Counted from the first letter of the stretch, positions 26,210 to 37,295 are shown. The stretch is 64,000 nucleotides of DNA from Candidatus Rubrivivax defluviihabitans (GCA_016709385.1 JADJMW010000004.1:186001-250000); one strand, 5' to 3'. The notes: a model not told the origin generated them from the sequence alone. Program-made: numbers and translations.

Positions 26210-26986
26210 ATGGACATCCACGACCGCATCGCCCCATCGATCCTTCAGAACCGATTGGCGCTCGTCACCGGCGCGGGGCAAGGTAATGGCGCTGCTATCG
26301 CCCGTGGACTCGCGCGGGCCGGGGCTAGTGTCATCGTGACGGACATCAATGCGGAAACCGCCTCGCGCACGGCAGCTGAGATCGAACACGCCGGCGGACG
26401 TGCGTGGTCGTACACGCTGGACGTCGCGTCGTCGGCAGTCTGCGTCGAACTGGCCGCGCGAACCGCCCGCGATGCCGGGCGCATCGATCTGCTGGTCAAC
26501 AACGCCGGCATCCTGATCCGCGAAGGGGTCGACCACCCGCAGGCGGTGGCGAACCTGCAGCGCACGCTCGAGGTCAACGTTCAAGGCACCTTCAACGTGA
26601 CGCACGCCTGGCTCGCCGACTTGCGCGCGACTCGCGGCGCGATCGTCAACGTCGCCTCGATCGCCGCCTTTGCCGGGCACCAAGGCATGGTCGGTTACTC
26701 GCCGTCGAAGGGCGCGATCAAGATGCTGACGCAAACGCTGGCTGGGGAGCTGGCCGTGGACGGCATCCGCGTCAACGCGATCGCTCCGGGCGTCATCGCT
26801 ACGGCGATGAGCGCGACGACGCGTGCGAACCCCGAGCGACTCGCGCGCTTCATGCAGCGCATTCCGTTGGCGCGCGTGGCTGAGCCCGAGGAGCTGATTG
26901 GTCCGGTGGTGTTCCTGGCCTCAGACATGGCCAGCTACATCACCGGCGTTACGTTGCCGGTCGACGGCGGATTCCTCGCGATCTAA
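26210..26986 (+). CDS. Short-chain dehydrogenase/reductase
   Basis: 258 residues. TGAGQGNGAAIARGL is the cofactor motif, with Asn in place of the usual Ile in GxGIG; an Asp after strand 2 (VTDIN) suggests NAD(H). NNAGIL, the Ser at NVASIAA and the YSPSK active site are intact, and the C-terminus PVDGGFLAI is canonical. ATG 26210 is chosen for its AGAAGG site; ATG 26189 is in frame. Probably a hydroxyacyl-CoA or alcohol dehydrogenase of the pathway. Confidence 0.86.
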   Translation: MDIHDRIAPSILQNRLALVTGAGQGNGAAIARGLARAGASVIVTDINAETASRTAAEIEHAGGRAWSYTLDVASSAVCVELAARTARDAGRIDLLVNNAGILIREGVDHPQAVANLQRTLEVNVQGTFNVTHAWLADLRATRGAIVNVASIAAFAGHQGMVGYSPSKGAIKMLTQTLAGELAVDGIRVNAIAPGVIATAMSATTRANPERLARFMQRIPLARVAEPEELIGPVVFLASDMASYITGVTLPVDGGFLAI

Positions 26987-27039
26987 ACGCCCGGCATCGA
27001 GTCCGCGGCACTTCCCACTTCATTCATCCAGGAGAAAGC

Positions 27040-28236
27040 ATGAACAAGCACTCGCTCTTCGGTCGCCGCGTCGTCGCCGCGACCCTGGCCGTGGTTGGCG
27101 CCACGGCGCTGGCGCAGGACATCAAGCTCGGTTTCAACGGCGACCTGTCGGCATCGCCGTCCGCGCAAAGCGGGGCTGCCGGTGTGATCGGTATCCAGGC
27201 CGCGATCGAAGACATCAACGCCGCGGGCGGGGTGCTGGGCCGCAAGCTGACGCTAGTCATCCGCGACGATCAGTCACAGCCGCCGAAGTCGATCCAAAAC
27301 ATGACCGAACTGATCGACAGCGAGAAGGTGGCCGCTGTGTTCGGCCCCACCAATTCCGGCAATGCGATGGCCTGGAAGCACATCCCGAACCAGAAGAAGG
27401 TGGTGTCGATGGGAATGATCGGCGGGGCCACCGACATCACCAAGCCGATGAGCCCGGAAGCCGACAACTACATGTTCCGCGTCTCTATCGTCGACCGCGA
27501 ACAGGTGGTCGGCCTGATGGCCTACGCCAAGAAGGCCGGGGCGAGAAAACTTGGCCTGATTGCGGAAACCACCGGCTACGGCCAGGGCGGCCTGAAGGAC
27601 ATGGTGGAGATCGCCAAATTGCAGGGCCTGGAGGTGGCAGTGGCCGAACGCATGGCCGTGGCCGACACCGACGTGACATCGCAACTGAACAAGATGAAGG
27701 CGGCCGAAGTCGACACGCTGGTGATCTGGGCCCAAGGCACGCCGACCGGGCAGGTCATGCGCAGCATGGAGAAGGTCAACTACTTCCCGAAGGTACTGTC
27801 GTCCTGGGCCGCCGACAACATCACCTTCTACGACGCGGCCGGCAAGGCGCTGGCCGAAAAGCCGATCTTCATGCGCACGATGGTCGACGCGGTCACCCCA
27901 AAGCAGAAGGCGCTGTTCGAACGCATCAAGGGCCAACTCGCCGCGCCGAGCGCCTTTACCTTCGTCGTGCACGGCTATGACGCCACCCAGATCCTGGCCG
28001 CGGCGTTGCGCCAGGCGGGCACCGCCAGCGACGGTGTGAAGATCCGCGAGGCGCTTGAGTCCCTGGCGGCGCCGATCGACGGCGTCAAGAAGACCTACGT
28101 CAAACCATTCTCGAAGAGCCATCACGAAGCCTTGACCGCGGCCGACTTCGCCTTCGTCAAGTGGGCCGACGGCAAGCTGGTGCAGGTCAACGACGCTGTG
28201 ACCGCGGCGCTGTCGGCAGCCGACTTCAAGCGCTGA
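27040..28236 (+). CDS. ABC transporter substrate-binding protein, LivJ/LivK type
   Basis: 398 residues with a signal peptide of about 26 residues (ending ATALAQ). The mature protein shows the type I periplasmic-binding fold of branched-chain amino acid receptors: IKLGFNGDLSASPS, then AIEDINAAGGVLGRKL and VIWAQGTPTG. In aromatic or alicyclic clusters such proteins bind carboxylates rather than amino acids, so here it may recognise the pathway substrate. A GGAGAAAG site precedes the ATG. First gene of a complete importer set. Confidence 0.88.
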   Translation: MNKHSLFGRRVVAATLAVVGATALAQDIKLGFNGDLSASPSAQSGAAGVIGIQAAIEDINAAGGVLGRKLTLVIRDDQSQPPKSIQNMTELIDSEKVAAVFGPTNSGNAMAWKHIPNQKKVVSMGMIGGATDITKPMSPEADNYMFRVSIVDREQVVGLMAYAKKAGARKLGLIAETTGYGQGGLKDMVEIAKLQGLEVAVAERMAVADTDVTSQLNKMKAAEVDTLVIWAQGTPTGQVMRSMEKVNYFPKVLSSWAADNITFYDAAGKALAEKPIFMRTMVDAVTPKQKALFERIKGQLAAPSAFTFVVHGYDATQILAAALRQAGTASDGVKIREALESLAAPIDGVKKTYVKPFSKSHHEALTAADFAFVKWADGKLVQVNDAVTAALSAADFKR

Positions 28237-28264
28237 GTCGCGACTCCAGCCGGCACGAGCTCGC

Positions 28265-29188
28265 ATGGAAACAGCGCTGCTTCAGGCCCTGCTGAGTGGC
28301 TCGGCCATCGGCAGCGCCTATGCACTGGTGGCGTTGGGGTTTAGCGTGACCTTCACCACCACCAAGACGCTGAACTTCTCGCACGGAGAATTTGTCTCGG
28401 CCGGTGCCTTTGTCGGCATGAGCGTGCTTTTCCTGGCGGTCGGCAAGCCGCTGACCGCCAACTCTTTCGGCGGCGCCGACCCGGGTTCGTTGGCGCAAAT
28501 CGGTGCGTTGTTGGCGGCGCTTTCGGTGATGGGTGTGATCGGCTGGCTGCTGTACCTGCTCGGCGTGCGGCCCTTCGCCGGGCGTCCAGGCATGGCGTGG
28601 GTGATGAGTACGCTCGGGTTCGGGGTCATCCTGCAGAGCATCGGTCTAGCGATCTGGGGGCCGAAGCCGGTGGTCGTTCCTGCGCCGGTCGGCGACTCGG
28701 TGATCCGCGTGCTCGGTGTCGGTGTGCGGCCGCAGGAGCTTCTGATGCTCGGCGTTTCGTTGGTCGTGATGCTGGGCTTCGACCACGTGATGCGGCGCAC
28801 GATGGTCGGCAAGGCGATGCGCGCGGTCGCGCACAGCAGCAGCGTCGCGAGTCTGATGGGCATCAACGTCAACGCGACGATGATCGGTGCCTTCGTCGTG
28901 AGCTCGGCGCTGGCTGGACTGTCCGGTTTCCTGCTCGCGCCGGTCGCGCAGGCCTCGCTGTTCCTGGGGCTGGCGGTCGGACTGAAGGGCTTCTCGGCGG
29001 CGATGGTGGGGGGCCTGAGCAACCCGCGCGGCTGCGTCGTCGGTGGCTTCCTGCTCGGTATCCTCGAGTCGCTGGTGAACCTGTGGTCGGCGCAATGGCG
29101 CGAAGTCGCGATTTTTGCGCTGGTGATCCTGGTACTGGCGTTCCGGCCCACCGGGCTGTTCGGCAGCCGGCTGGCGGAGAAGGTATGA
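28265..29188 (+). CDS. livH: Branched-chain-type ABC transporter permease (LivH)
   Basis: 307 residues, about eight membrane segments. The N-terminal GSAIGSAYALVALGFSVTF and TLNFSHGEFVSAGAF are characteristic of LivH. GLKGFSAAMVGGLSNPRG is the cytoplasmic coupling region. It forms the channel with LivM. Starts 28 bases after the binding protein; its stop overlaps the livM start (ATGA). Confidence 0.9.
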   Translation: METALLQALLSGSAIGSAYALVALGFSVTFTTTKTLNFSHGEFVSAGAFVGMSVLFLAVGKPLTANSFGGADPGSLAQIGALLAALSVMGVIGWLLYLLGVRPFAGRPGMAWVMSTLGFGVILQSIGLAIWGPKPVVVPAPVGDSVIRVLGVGVRPQELLMLGVSLVVMLGFDHVMRRTMVGKAMRAVAHSSSVASLMGINVNATMIGAFVVSSALAGLSGFLLAPVAQASLFLGLAVGLKGFSAAMVGGLSNPRGCVVGGFLLGILESLVNLWSAQWREVAIFALVILVLAFRPTGLFGSRLAEKV

Positions 29189-30980
29189 GGGGTTTCGGGC
29201 ATCTGGCCGGAGTGCTCGCGGTCACCTTGGCGGCGCTCGCCGGGACGGCCTCGCTGACGAACGACTACCAGTTGCGCATCGCCTTCATGGTGTGCGTCTA
29301 CTACCTCTGCGCGGCCGGCATGAACGTGCTGGTTGGCTTCGCCGGGCAGAAGTCGCTTGGGCAAGCCGGCCTTTTCGCCGCCGGCGCCTACTCGGTCGCA
29401 TTGCTGACGACGCGCACCTCGATCGACCCGTGGCTCGCGCTCGCGCCTCGGCGCGGCGATCGCCGGCCTCTGCGGAGTGCTGATCGCGCTGCCCTCGCTG
29501 CGCGTCAAGGGGCCATACCTGGCGATGGTGACGCTGGCCTTCGGCATCGTGGTCGAGAAGCTGGTCTCGGAGTGGACCGACGTCTTCGGGGGAGCGCAGG
29601 GCATCTACGGCATTCGGCCGCCGACCTGGCGCGGCGAGGCGTTGAGCGCTCAGCAGTGGGTGTTCTTCGCGATCGCGCTGTCGGTTGCTACGCACCTGCT
29701 GCTGCGCAACCTGCTCGGCGGACGCTTCGGCCGCGCGCTGCTTTCGCTGCAGGCCGACGAGATCGCGTCGGCATCGGTCGGCGTGCGCGTCTATCGCGCG
29801 AAGGTGCTGGCTTTCGTGATCGCCGCCGTCACCTGCGGCATCGCCGGCGGATTGGTGGCGCAGCAGAACCAGTACATCAACTCCGACTTCATCACCTTCC
29901 ATCTGTCGATCTTCATCCTGCTGCTGGTGCTGTTCGGCGGCGTCGGCTCGCACTACGGACCGATCGTCGGCGCGGTCCTGCTGACGCTGGTCGACGCCCT
30001 GCTGGCGCGCTGGCCCTCGGCGCAGCACTTCGTCTACGGCGCGTTGCTGCTATTCGCGCTGTATGCGATGCCGCGCGGCGTAATGGGCGTGATCGAGCCG
30101 CTGATGAAGCGCCGCCGCGGCGGCGTCGAGAGCGCCTCGGGGGGCGCCGCCGCCACGCCCTGGCGTTGTCGCACGGACGGCGGCGACGGCGAACTTCTGG
30201 TGCTCGAGAAAGTCGGGAAGCGCTACGGCGGTGTGCGACCGGCGCAGGACGTGTCGTTCACGCTGCAGCGCGGCCACCTGCACGCCCTGATCGGACCCAA
30301 CGGCGCCGGCAAGAGCACGATCATCAACATGCTGACTGGTGTCGTCACCGCCGACGAAGGCAGCATCCGCTTCCTCGGCCGCGACATCGTCGGCTCGAGC
30401 GCGCACTCGATCTGCACGCTGGGCATAGGCCGGACGTTCCAGAACCTGCGTCTGTTCGGCGAGTTGTCGGTGCTCGACAACGTGATGCTCGGTCGCCATG
30501 CGCGCATGCGCAACGGCTTCTGGTCCTCGCTGCTGGCGCTGCCGCAGGCGGGCCGTGAGGAGGCTTCGGCGCGCGCCCATGCGCTGACGCTGCTCGACCT
30601 GGTCGGGCTCTCGGCGCAGGCCGGGCAGCCGGCAGGCAGCCTGCCTTACGGACTGCAGCGCCGCGCTGAACTGGCGCGCGCGCTGGCGACCGAGCCGCAG
30701 CTGCTGCTGCTCGACGAACCGGCTGCCGGGCTGAACCCGTACGAGACCGAGGAGCTGGGTGAACTGTTGCTGCGCATCAGCCGCATGGGCGTGACGATCC
30801 TGATGGTCGAGCACCACATGGACATGGTGATGCGCATCTCCGACCACGTGATCGTGCTCGACTACGGCGTCAAGATCGCCGAGGGCAAGCCCGCGCAGGT
30901 GCAGGTCGACCACAAGGTCATCGAGGCCTACCTCGGCGCCGAAGCCGAGCCGATCGCCTCCGCCGTGCCAAAGGTGCAGC

Positions 30981-30988
<8 letters not shown>
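29185..30988 (+). CDS. LivM-LivG fusion, interrupted by an apparent one-base insertion
   Basis: A permease half (LivM) is joined in one frame to an ATPase half (LivG), about 600 residues in total. The first 87 codons, with GMNVLVGFAGQKSLGQAGLF, are in one frame; the rest, from LIALPSLRVKGPYLAMVTLA on, is in the next. Removing one C from the CC at 29446-29447 restores a continuous LALALGAAIAGLCGVLIA. The ATPase half has Walker A GPNGAGKST, signature LPYGLQRRAELARA and Walker B LLLLDEPAAGL. The linker lies near residues 300-320. Either a sequencing error or a recent inactivating mutation. Confidence 0.8.
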
Positions 30989-31706
<718 letters not shown>

Positions 31707-31726
31707 ATGCTTCGAGGGTAGCCTGC

Positions 31727-31918
31727 GTGACCGTGCGCCTTCGCCTGAACGTCAGGCACGACGAAGGGAGCCATGACGACTTCCACCGCTGCTGGCGCGA
31801 GCGACACGGCCCGCTCTTGCGGGCCTACGCCGCGACACTCCTCGACGCGATCAGGACGACGCTCGTTGCCGAGCCTGTGGTCGGCAAAGCGCGAATGGTT
31901 GACGAGCGATCGCAATAG
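31727..31918 (+). CDS. Short EthD-like protein, possibly truncated
   Basis: 63 residues from GTG 31727. The segment HDDFHRCWRERHGPLLRAYA matches the EthD core (strand, then W-x-x-H-G-P), but full EthD domains are about 100 residues, so this is either a fragment or a decayed gene. It sits between livF and a full-length EthD protein, 9 bases before the latter. Confidence 0.5.
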   Translation: MTVRLRLNVRHDEGSHDDFHRCWRERHGPLLRAYAATLLDAIRTTLVAEPVVGKARMVDERSQ

Positions 31919-31927
31919 GGAGAGCCT

Positions 31928-32608
31928 GTGCAGATCATGATCCAGGCCTGCGCCCGCGACGGCAGAGGCGATGAATTCAAGGACTGGTGTGTCGATACGC
32001 TTGGACCGGCGCTGCTCGCTGGCGACTCGACGATCGATGGGCTGATCGTCAACCAGGCGATGCCAGTGCTGGCCCCGCAGCCCTACGGCGGCGGCGAGGC
32101 GCTCGATGGCGACGCTTTTGACGTCGTGCTGCAGCTCTGGACGGCGAGCGTCGACGATGCCGTGCGAGCGCTGCGGCCTCATGCCGCCGAACTTGCCGCG
32201 CGCACTTGCCTGCAGCATGTCTACCGTCTGAGCGGAACCGAGTCTCTGCCGCGGCCCGATGGCTTTCGCGGCACGCCGACGCCGGGGATCAAGTTGATCC
32301 GCGGGTTGTTCCTCTTCGATGACCTTCCTGACGCTGCAGCTCAGCGGCTGTGGGCTCATCACGCCGAACTGGCGGTGAAGGTGCACGTCGGCCTCGCGCG
32401 CTACGCCCGGCACTGGGTCGACGAGGTGCTGACGCCGGGCTCGCCAAGGATCCGCGGCCTTTCCGACCTGCATTTCCCCGACGAAGAGGCGATGAGGGAC
32501 CGCTACTTCGACTCGCCGCGCGGGCGCGACGAGATATGGCACGACATCGGTCACTTCATCTGCGGCGGCACGCAGCGCTTCTACGGCCGCGAGTTCGTGT
32601 TGAGATGA
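31928..32608 (+). CDS. EthD-domain protein, two-repeat form
   Basis: 226 residues that appear to hold two ferredoxin-like halves. The second half (residues about 120-220) has IKLIRGLFLFDDLPDAAAQR, WAHHAELAVKVH and an aromatic-rich C-terminus ending FYGREFVLR. The role is unknown; related proteins occur in gene sets for degradation of ethers, terpenoids and alicyclics. The stop overlaps the next start (ATGA). Confidence 0.7.
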   Translation: MQIMIQACARDGRGDEFKDWCVDTLGPALLAGDSTIDGLIVNQAMPVLAPQPYGGGEALDGDAFDVVLQLWTASVDDAVRALRPHAAELAARTCLQHVYRLSGTESLPRPDGFRGTPTPGIKLIRGLFLFDDLPDAAAQRLWAHHAELAVKVHVGLARYARHWVDEVLTPGSPRIRGLSDLHFPDEEAMRDRYFDSPRGRDEIWHDIGHFICGGTQRFYGREFVLR

Positions 32609-33327
32609 ATGCCACCCGAAGCGCCTGCGACGCCCCGACGTCCGTGACCGCAGGTTCCATGAGTAATACGTCGTCTCCTTCGGCGATCAAGCGCACCAGC
32701 TTGCTGAGGCGCCGCGCGGGCCTGTCCGTGGAGGCATTCAGGCAACATTGGGCGGGGCCGCACGCGGCCATCGCCGTGACCATGGGCGGCTTGGCGCAGT
32801 ACACGCAGAACCGGGTGGTGCGTACGCTCTGGAACCATCCGGTCGCGGGTTACGCCTGCGACGGCATCGTCGAGCTCGAGTTCGTTGACCCGCAGGTCAT
32901 GAGGCAATCGGCGAGTTCGGCGGCTGTTCAAACTCTGCTGCCGGCCGACGAACTTCGGTTCATGGGAGCCATCACTCTGTGTCGCGTTCCAGGCGGAGCT
33001 CGCCAGACGCACGCCAGCCGCGCCAAGGTCATGCTTGCGGCCCGTTTGATCGACGCGGCGTCGACCGAAGCTAGCGGGCGACTCGGTCGCCTCCTGGCCG
33101 ACAGCGGGTGCTTGGATTGGTCGATCGAAGCCGTTCAGCGGGTATTCCACCGGGACGCCTTGGAATATGAGAAGGAACCTCCGCACGCCTTTGCATCGCT
33201 GTGGTTCGAGCCGACGCAAGACATCGAGCCGGTCTTCACGGCGGTTTCGCAGTGGTCCCGTGCCGCGCTCGGCGTGATCGAACGCGGCTCGGCATGGCTG
33301 TGCGACCCGCTCGCGATCGTCGGCTGA
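32605..33327 (+). CDS. EthD-domain protein
   Basis: 240 residues. The first half contains RTSLLRRRAGLSVEAFRQHW and GPHAAIAVTMGGLAQY, the clear EthD pattern; the second half (from about residue 135) looks like a weaker repeat. ATG 32605 overlaps the previous stop; ATG 32659, nearer the domain, is an alternative. Third in a row of EthD-type genes. Confidence 0.7.
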   Translation: MNATRSACDAPTSVTAGSMSNTSSPSAIKRTSLLRRRAGLSVEAFRQHWAGPHAAIAVTMGGLAQYTQNRVVRTLWNHPVAGYACDGIVELEFVDPQVMRQSASSAAVQTLLPADELRFMGAITLCRVPGGARQTHASRAKVMLAARLIDAASTEASGRLGRLLADSGCLDWSIEAVQRVFHRDALEYEKEPPHAFASLWFEPTQDIEPVFTAVSQWSRAALGVIERGSAWLCDPLAIVG

Positions 33328-33405
33328 CAGCGTGCATTGTCCGCAGCTCGTTCGCATCCGCAGTGAAGCTGAGGGCTCGCCACGAAGACATAACGAGGGA
33401 GTCGA

Positions 33406-33660
33406 ATGAACAGGTTTCAGAACAGAGTCGCATCGGTGACCGGTACCAGTCACGGCATCGGGTGTCTCGTCGTGCGCCGCCTCCGCGCTTACGGTGGCCG
33501 ATCGTGCCTGCCTGCTCGAGACCGGGGTTGTCACCTCCGAAGGCAGCGACAACGACAGTGCATCGCCGTCGATGCCCGCTCATCAACAAACTTCGAAGCC
33601 TGGCTCGACGCTTGCACTGAAGATCGAGGCGCCGCCGGGACTGGCTTCGGCACACTGTGA
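33406..33660 (+). pseudogene. Remnant of an SDR gene
   Basis: Starts like a normal SDR (MNRFQNRVASVTGTSHGIG, the Gly-rich cofactor motif), but after about 30 codons the translation no longer resembles the family and the frame ends at 84 codons. No NNAG or YxxxK follows. The body of the gene was probably lost by deletion before the universal stress protein gene. Confidence 0.65.
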
Positions 33661-33670
33661 GGATCTGTCG

Positions 33671-34066
33671 ATGACAATCATCGTCGCGTACGCGCCCCGA
33701 GCTGAGGGCCGGGCCGCCTTGGACAAGGGCATCGAAATCGCAAAGCGTCGGAACGAGCACTTGATGGTCGTGAACGCGATTTCCGGCGGCAATCAGGATG
33801 ACCCCTCGTTCGCCGACACCGGTGATGCCGAGGCCGTCGAGAAGCAGCTGGCGCGCGCCGGGATCTCGGCTGAATTCAAGCAGTTCGTTCGGGGCAAGAG
33901 TGCGGTGTCCGAGATCGTCGAACTGGCCGAGTCGACCGACGTTTCGTTGGTGATCGTCGGCCTGCGCAAGCGCAGCGCGGTCGGCAAGCTGATCCTGGGC
34001 AGCGTCTCGCGCGACATCCTGCTCTCGGTCCCGTGCCCGGTCCTTGCGGTCAAGGCGAGTCAGTGA
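33671..34066 (+). CDS. Universal stress protein (UspA family)
   Basis: 131 residues. MTIIVAYAPRAEGRAALDK is the opening strand and helix; the ATP-binding signature G-2x-G-9x-G(S) is seen as GLRKRSAVGKLILGSVSRDI, followed by SVPCPVLAVK. It starts at ATG 33671 after a GAGGATC site. Usp proteins help cells through stress or starvation; a specific role here is unknown. Confidence 0.88.
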   Translation: MTIIVAYAPRAEGRAALDKGIEIAKRRNEHLMVVNAISGGNQDDPSFADTGDAEAVEKQLARAGISAEFKQFVRGKSAVSEIVELAESTDVSLVIVGLRKRSAVGKLILGSVSRDILLSVPCPVLAVKASQ

Positions 34067-34252
34067 GCGACGACCTGCCGCGTGCTGCCGTGCTCGCCGC
34101 CGTCAGACGCTGAACCTTCCCCCCGGAGCCGACGGGGGCGAGCGGCCTCGATGGCGGCGTCATCCGCCGGGCCGCACCCGGGCACCGGATTGGACAAAGT
34201 CCAGCCCAGTGGACTCCCAGCCCTTCGTCAACCCATTCATTCGGAGACCCCC

Positions 34253-35443
34253 ATGACTTCCACCGCCGCCCGTGCCAGCTTCCACTGGGACGACCCGCTG
34301 CTGCTCGACCAGCAACTGAGCGACGATGAACGCGCGGTGCGCGACGCCGCCCGCGCCTACAGCCAGGAGCGCCTGCTGCCGCGGGTGCTCGAAGCCTTCC
34401 GCGCCGAGAAGACCGACCCGGCGATCTTTCGCGAGATGGGCGAGCTTGGCCTGCTAGGCGCCACGATTCCCGAGGCCTACGGCGGCGCCGGCCTGAACTA
34501 TGTCTGCTACGGCCTGGTGGCCCGTGAGGTCGAGCGAGTCGACTCGGGCTATCGCTCGATGATGAGCGTGCAGAGCTCGCTGGTGATGGTGCCGATCAAC
34601 GAGTTCGGCACCGAGGCCACCAGGCAGAAGTACCTGCCCCGGCTCGCGAGCGGGGAATGGATAGGCTGCTTCGGCCTGACCGAGCCGAACCACGGCTCCG
34701 ACCCCGGCAGCATGATCACCCGCGCGAAGAAGGTGGCCGGCGGCTACAGCCTCTCCGGCGCGAAGATGTGGATCACCAACAGCCCGATCGCCGACGTCTT
34801 CGTCGTCTGGGCAAAAGACGACGAGGGCTTCATTCGAGGCTTCGTACTCGACAAGGGCGTCAAGGGTCTCAGCGCGCCGGTCATCCACGGCAAGGTCGGC
34901 CTGCGGGCCAGCATTACCGGCGAGATCGTGCTGGACGACGTGTTCTGCCCCGAGGAAAACGCCTTCCCCGAGGTGCGCGGCCTGAGAGGCCCCTTCACCT
35001 GCCTGAACAGTGCGCGCTTTGGCATCGCCTGGGGCGCGCTGGGTGCAGCCGAGGACTGTTTCCACCGCGCCCGGCAGTACGTGCTGGATCGCAAGCAGTT
35101 CGGTCGGCCGCTTGCCGCGAACCAGCTCGTGCAAAGGAAGCTGGCCGACATGCAGACCGACATCGCGCTCGCGCTGCAGGGCTGCCTTCGGCTGGGCCGC
35201 ATGAAGGACGAGGGCAGCGCCGCGGTGGAGATCACCTCGATCATGAAGCGCAACAGTTGCGGCAAGAGCCTGGACATCGCCCGCATGGCACGCGACCTGA
35301 TGGGGGGCAACGGCATCAGCGACGAATTCGGTGTGGCCCGCCACCTCGTCAACCTCGAAGTAGTCAACACCTATGAAGGCACGCACGACGTGCACGCCCT
35401 TATCCTCGGCCGTGCCATCACCGGGATCGCAGCTTTCAATTAG
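34253..35443 (+). CDS. gcdH: Glutaryl-CoA dehydrogenase
   Basis: 396 residues. The family-specific features are FHWDDPLLLDQQLSDDER at the N-terminus, SGYRSMMSVQSSLVM (with the Arg that binds the glutaryl carboxylate), FGLTEPNHGSDPGSM and the catalytic Glu in NTYEGTHDVHALILGRAITG. It oxidises and decarboxylates glutaryl-CoA to crotonyl-CoA. The start follows a TCGGAGACCCC site. It is separated from the cluster by a Usp gene; it could serve lysine/tryptophan breakdown or the end of the local pathway, since ring cleavage of alicyclics can give dicarboxylyl-CoAs. Confidence 0.92.
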   Translation: MTSTAARASFHWDDPLLLDQQLSDDERAVRDAARAYSQERLLPRVLEAFRAEKTDPAIFREMGELGLLGATIPEAYGGAGLNYVCYGLVAREVERVDSGYRSMMSVQSSLVMVPINEFGTEATRQKYLPRLASGEWIGCFGLTEPNHGSDPGSMITRAKKVAGGYSLSGAKMWITNSPIADVFVVWAKDDEGFIRGFVLDKGVKGLSAPVIHGKVGLRASITGEIVLDDVFCPEENAFPEVRGLRGPFTCLNSARFGIAWGALGAAEDCFHRARQYVLDRKQFGRPLAANQLVQRKLADMQTDIALALQGCLRLGRMKDEGSAAVEITSIMKRNSCGKSLDIARMARDLMGGNGISDEFGVARHLVNLEVVNTYEGTHDVHALILGRAITGIAAFN

Positions 35444-35886
35444 ACATCGGCCTCAACCGACATTCACAGGGCTGGATTGATCGCCGGTGTGCAGCCGCTT
35501 GCACGTGTCATCTCGCTAAGCGCGCATCAGATGGGGGGCTGACGCGGCCATGCAGCCCGCGTTGCCTGGCCTCGCGGATAAGACCGTTGGTCATCGTCAG
35601 CGAGGAACTTCATCACGGGTGCCTTAGTAGGCGGACCGGAGCAGCAGTCATTCGGTCGCAGCGGAGCCCGGGCGTGGCGCCGGGCAGCTGCCTGAACGTC
35701 AGGAGCGCCTTCAGGACCGGTCGGTCGTATGGCGCCTCGCAAGGCGCATGAATGACCGGGATGTTCCCGACACGGTGACGTCGATGGTCGAGGTCGACGG
35801 ACCGCACCCGCTGCAAAGCTGACCGCGGCAAGGCGGGCATCCTCGCACCAGATCCGCCTCAAGGCGACCACCCGATGGCCTTCAAT
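35444..35886. other. Intergenic stretch at the island border
   Basis: 443 bp after gcdH with no recognised gene. Short minus-strand frames around 35527-35871 contain protein-like runs but match nothing I know. This may be decayed DNA at the left edge of the accessory island. Confidence 0.45.
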
Positions 35887-36138
35887 TCAACCCTGAAGCA
35901 GCGGATCCGACGGAGTCGGCGGCATCACGATCATCGGCACCAGATCAGGCTCATCGTCAGCACCGACCTCGCGCTCCCAGGCACTGCATCCGGCCCGAGG
36001 CAACGCTCGAACTGCCGACGCACCGGGCATCCTGCACCAGGCTGCGCTCCCCTGATAGATCAAGGCGCCGAAGTGGTGACAGTGCCAGCACGGGCGCGGC
36101 TCGGCCAGGTACGGCCGGAAGTGCGTGTGCATGTCCAT
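35887..36138 (-). CDS. Small Cys-rich protein of unknown function
   Basis: 83 residues from ATG 36138 (a TTG at 36189 is also in frame). Four conserved-looking Cys occur in the order PCWHC, WCRMPG and GCSAWERE, an arrangement seen in a small betaproteobacterial family and suggestive of a metal site. No function is known. It lies just past the end of the MBL-fold gene on the same strand. Confidence 0.55.
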   Translation of the reverse strand: MDMHTHFRPYLAEPRPCWHCHHFGALIYQGSAAWCRMPGASAVRALPRAGCSAWEREVGADDEPDLVPMIVMPPTPSDPLLQG

Positions 36139-36185
36139 ACCGGCAGGATGGCCGGCGACCGGCTCATGGCGTGAGCCAGCTGGAT

Positions 36186-37295
36186 TCAACGGCCTGGGCG
36201 CTTCCGGGCAGCCGGAATCTCTCGCGCTGGCAGCTCCAGCGTGACGCCGGCATCACCTTCCGGGTAGCGGGCCACATGCCCGTGCTTCGCCATCAACTCC
36301 GGTGATCCCCACTGCCGGTTGGACGGCGTGTCGTAGTTGAACCAGAGCGTCGGCTTGCCGCCGCCCAAGATCACCCGGGCTACGGCCTCGGCGTTCGGGT
36401 GCCGGAAGTAGCTGTTGTTGGTGCTGAAGACGAAGTGCCTCGCGTCGACGGCCCGGAGCAGGTCCTGCGTCACGTTGGCCCGGCTGCCGTGGTGGCTGAG
36501 CTTCACCACGTCGATGGGCATCGGTCCGGCGATGCCGCGGCGCTTTGCCAGGGCCTCAAGTGCAGGTACAAGGACGGTCGGGAAGGCGTCGGCGCTGAGC
36601 AGCACCGAAGCCCCCTTGTGCTCCAGCAGCATGGCGATGCTCGACCCGTTGGGCACGGCCTTGTCGGTCGGCGTCACGCGCGCCGCCAGTGCCTCGATGC
36701 TGGGCAGTTCACCCCTGGTCGCAGAGGGCTCGCGTTCGGCGCGATCGCGCTCCTTGCGGCGCAGGCGCTCCAGTTCCTTCGCCCACACCCTGTAGAGGTC
36801 GGCGAGCCGGTCGGGTGTCGGCTACAGCAGCGTGACCTTCGGCAGCCCGGGGCCGGTGAGTTCCACCCCGCCACCGTCGGCCGGCGTGGAAACGGCCTGG
36901 CCCGACCACGCGACATTCCAGGGCAAGGTCTTGTCGCCGCCTCCTAGGATGTCGGCCAGCGACTGGCCCTCGGCCACACCCCGGGTGCGGGGCCTGCGCG
37001 GCGCGTTGAACCAGATGTCGCCGAAGCTCAGGCCGATCTCATCGTCGCCGAGCAGAAGCCGCGCGCCGCCGATGTGGTCGTGGTCGATGTGGCTGACGAC
37101 GAACAGGTCGATGTGCCGCTTGCCGTCGGAAGCCTTGGGGATCTGCAGCAGCCGGCGCCGAAGCGTCGGGTAGGTCTCGTCTGGGCCGGTGTCCACCAGC
37201 ATGCGCCAGGTCGACCGGCCGACCGGGCAGCTGACGAGCAGGCAGTCGCCAAAACCGGCGGGCAGCACTTCGAGGACGACGGCGGGTGGGCTCAT
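36186..37295 (-). pseudogene. MBL-fold metallohydrolase, interrupted by an amber codon
   Basis: Read through one stop, the frame encodes about 369 residues of a ComEC/Rec2-like metallo-beta-lactamase-fold hydrolase. The zinc motif VVSHIDHDHIGG and the preceding VDTGPDET strand are in the first part; KLSHHGSRANV and FSTNNSYFRHPNAEA in the second. A TAG at 36822-36824 separates GLPKVTLL from PTPDRLADLYRVW with no frame change. So one base substitution inactivates it, or is an error. ATG 37295 overlaps the stop of the upstream small gene. Such MBL proteins are often nucleases or phosphodiesterases. Confidence 0.8.

Noticed and set aside
36822..36824. Recoded stop in the MBL gene
   Set aside because: The codon is TAG, not TGA, so selenocysteine is excluded, and nothing suggests pyrrolysine; a mutation or error is simpler.
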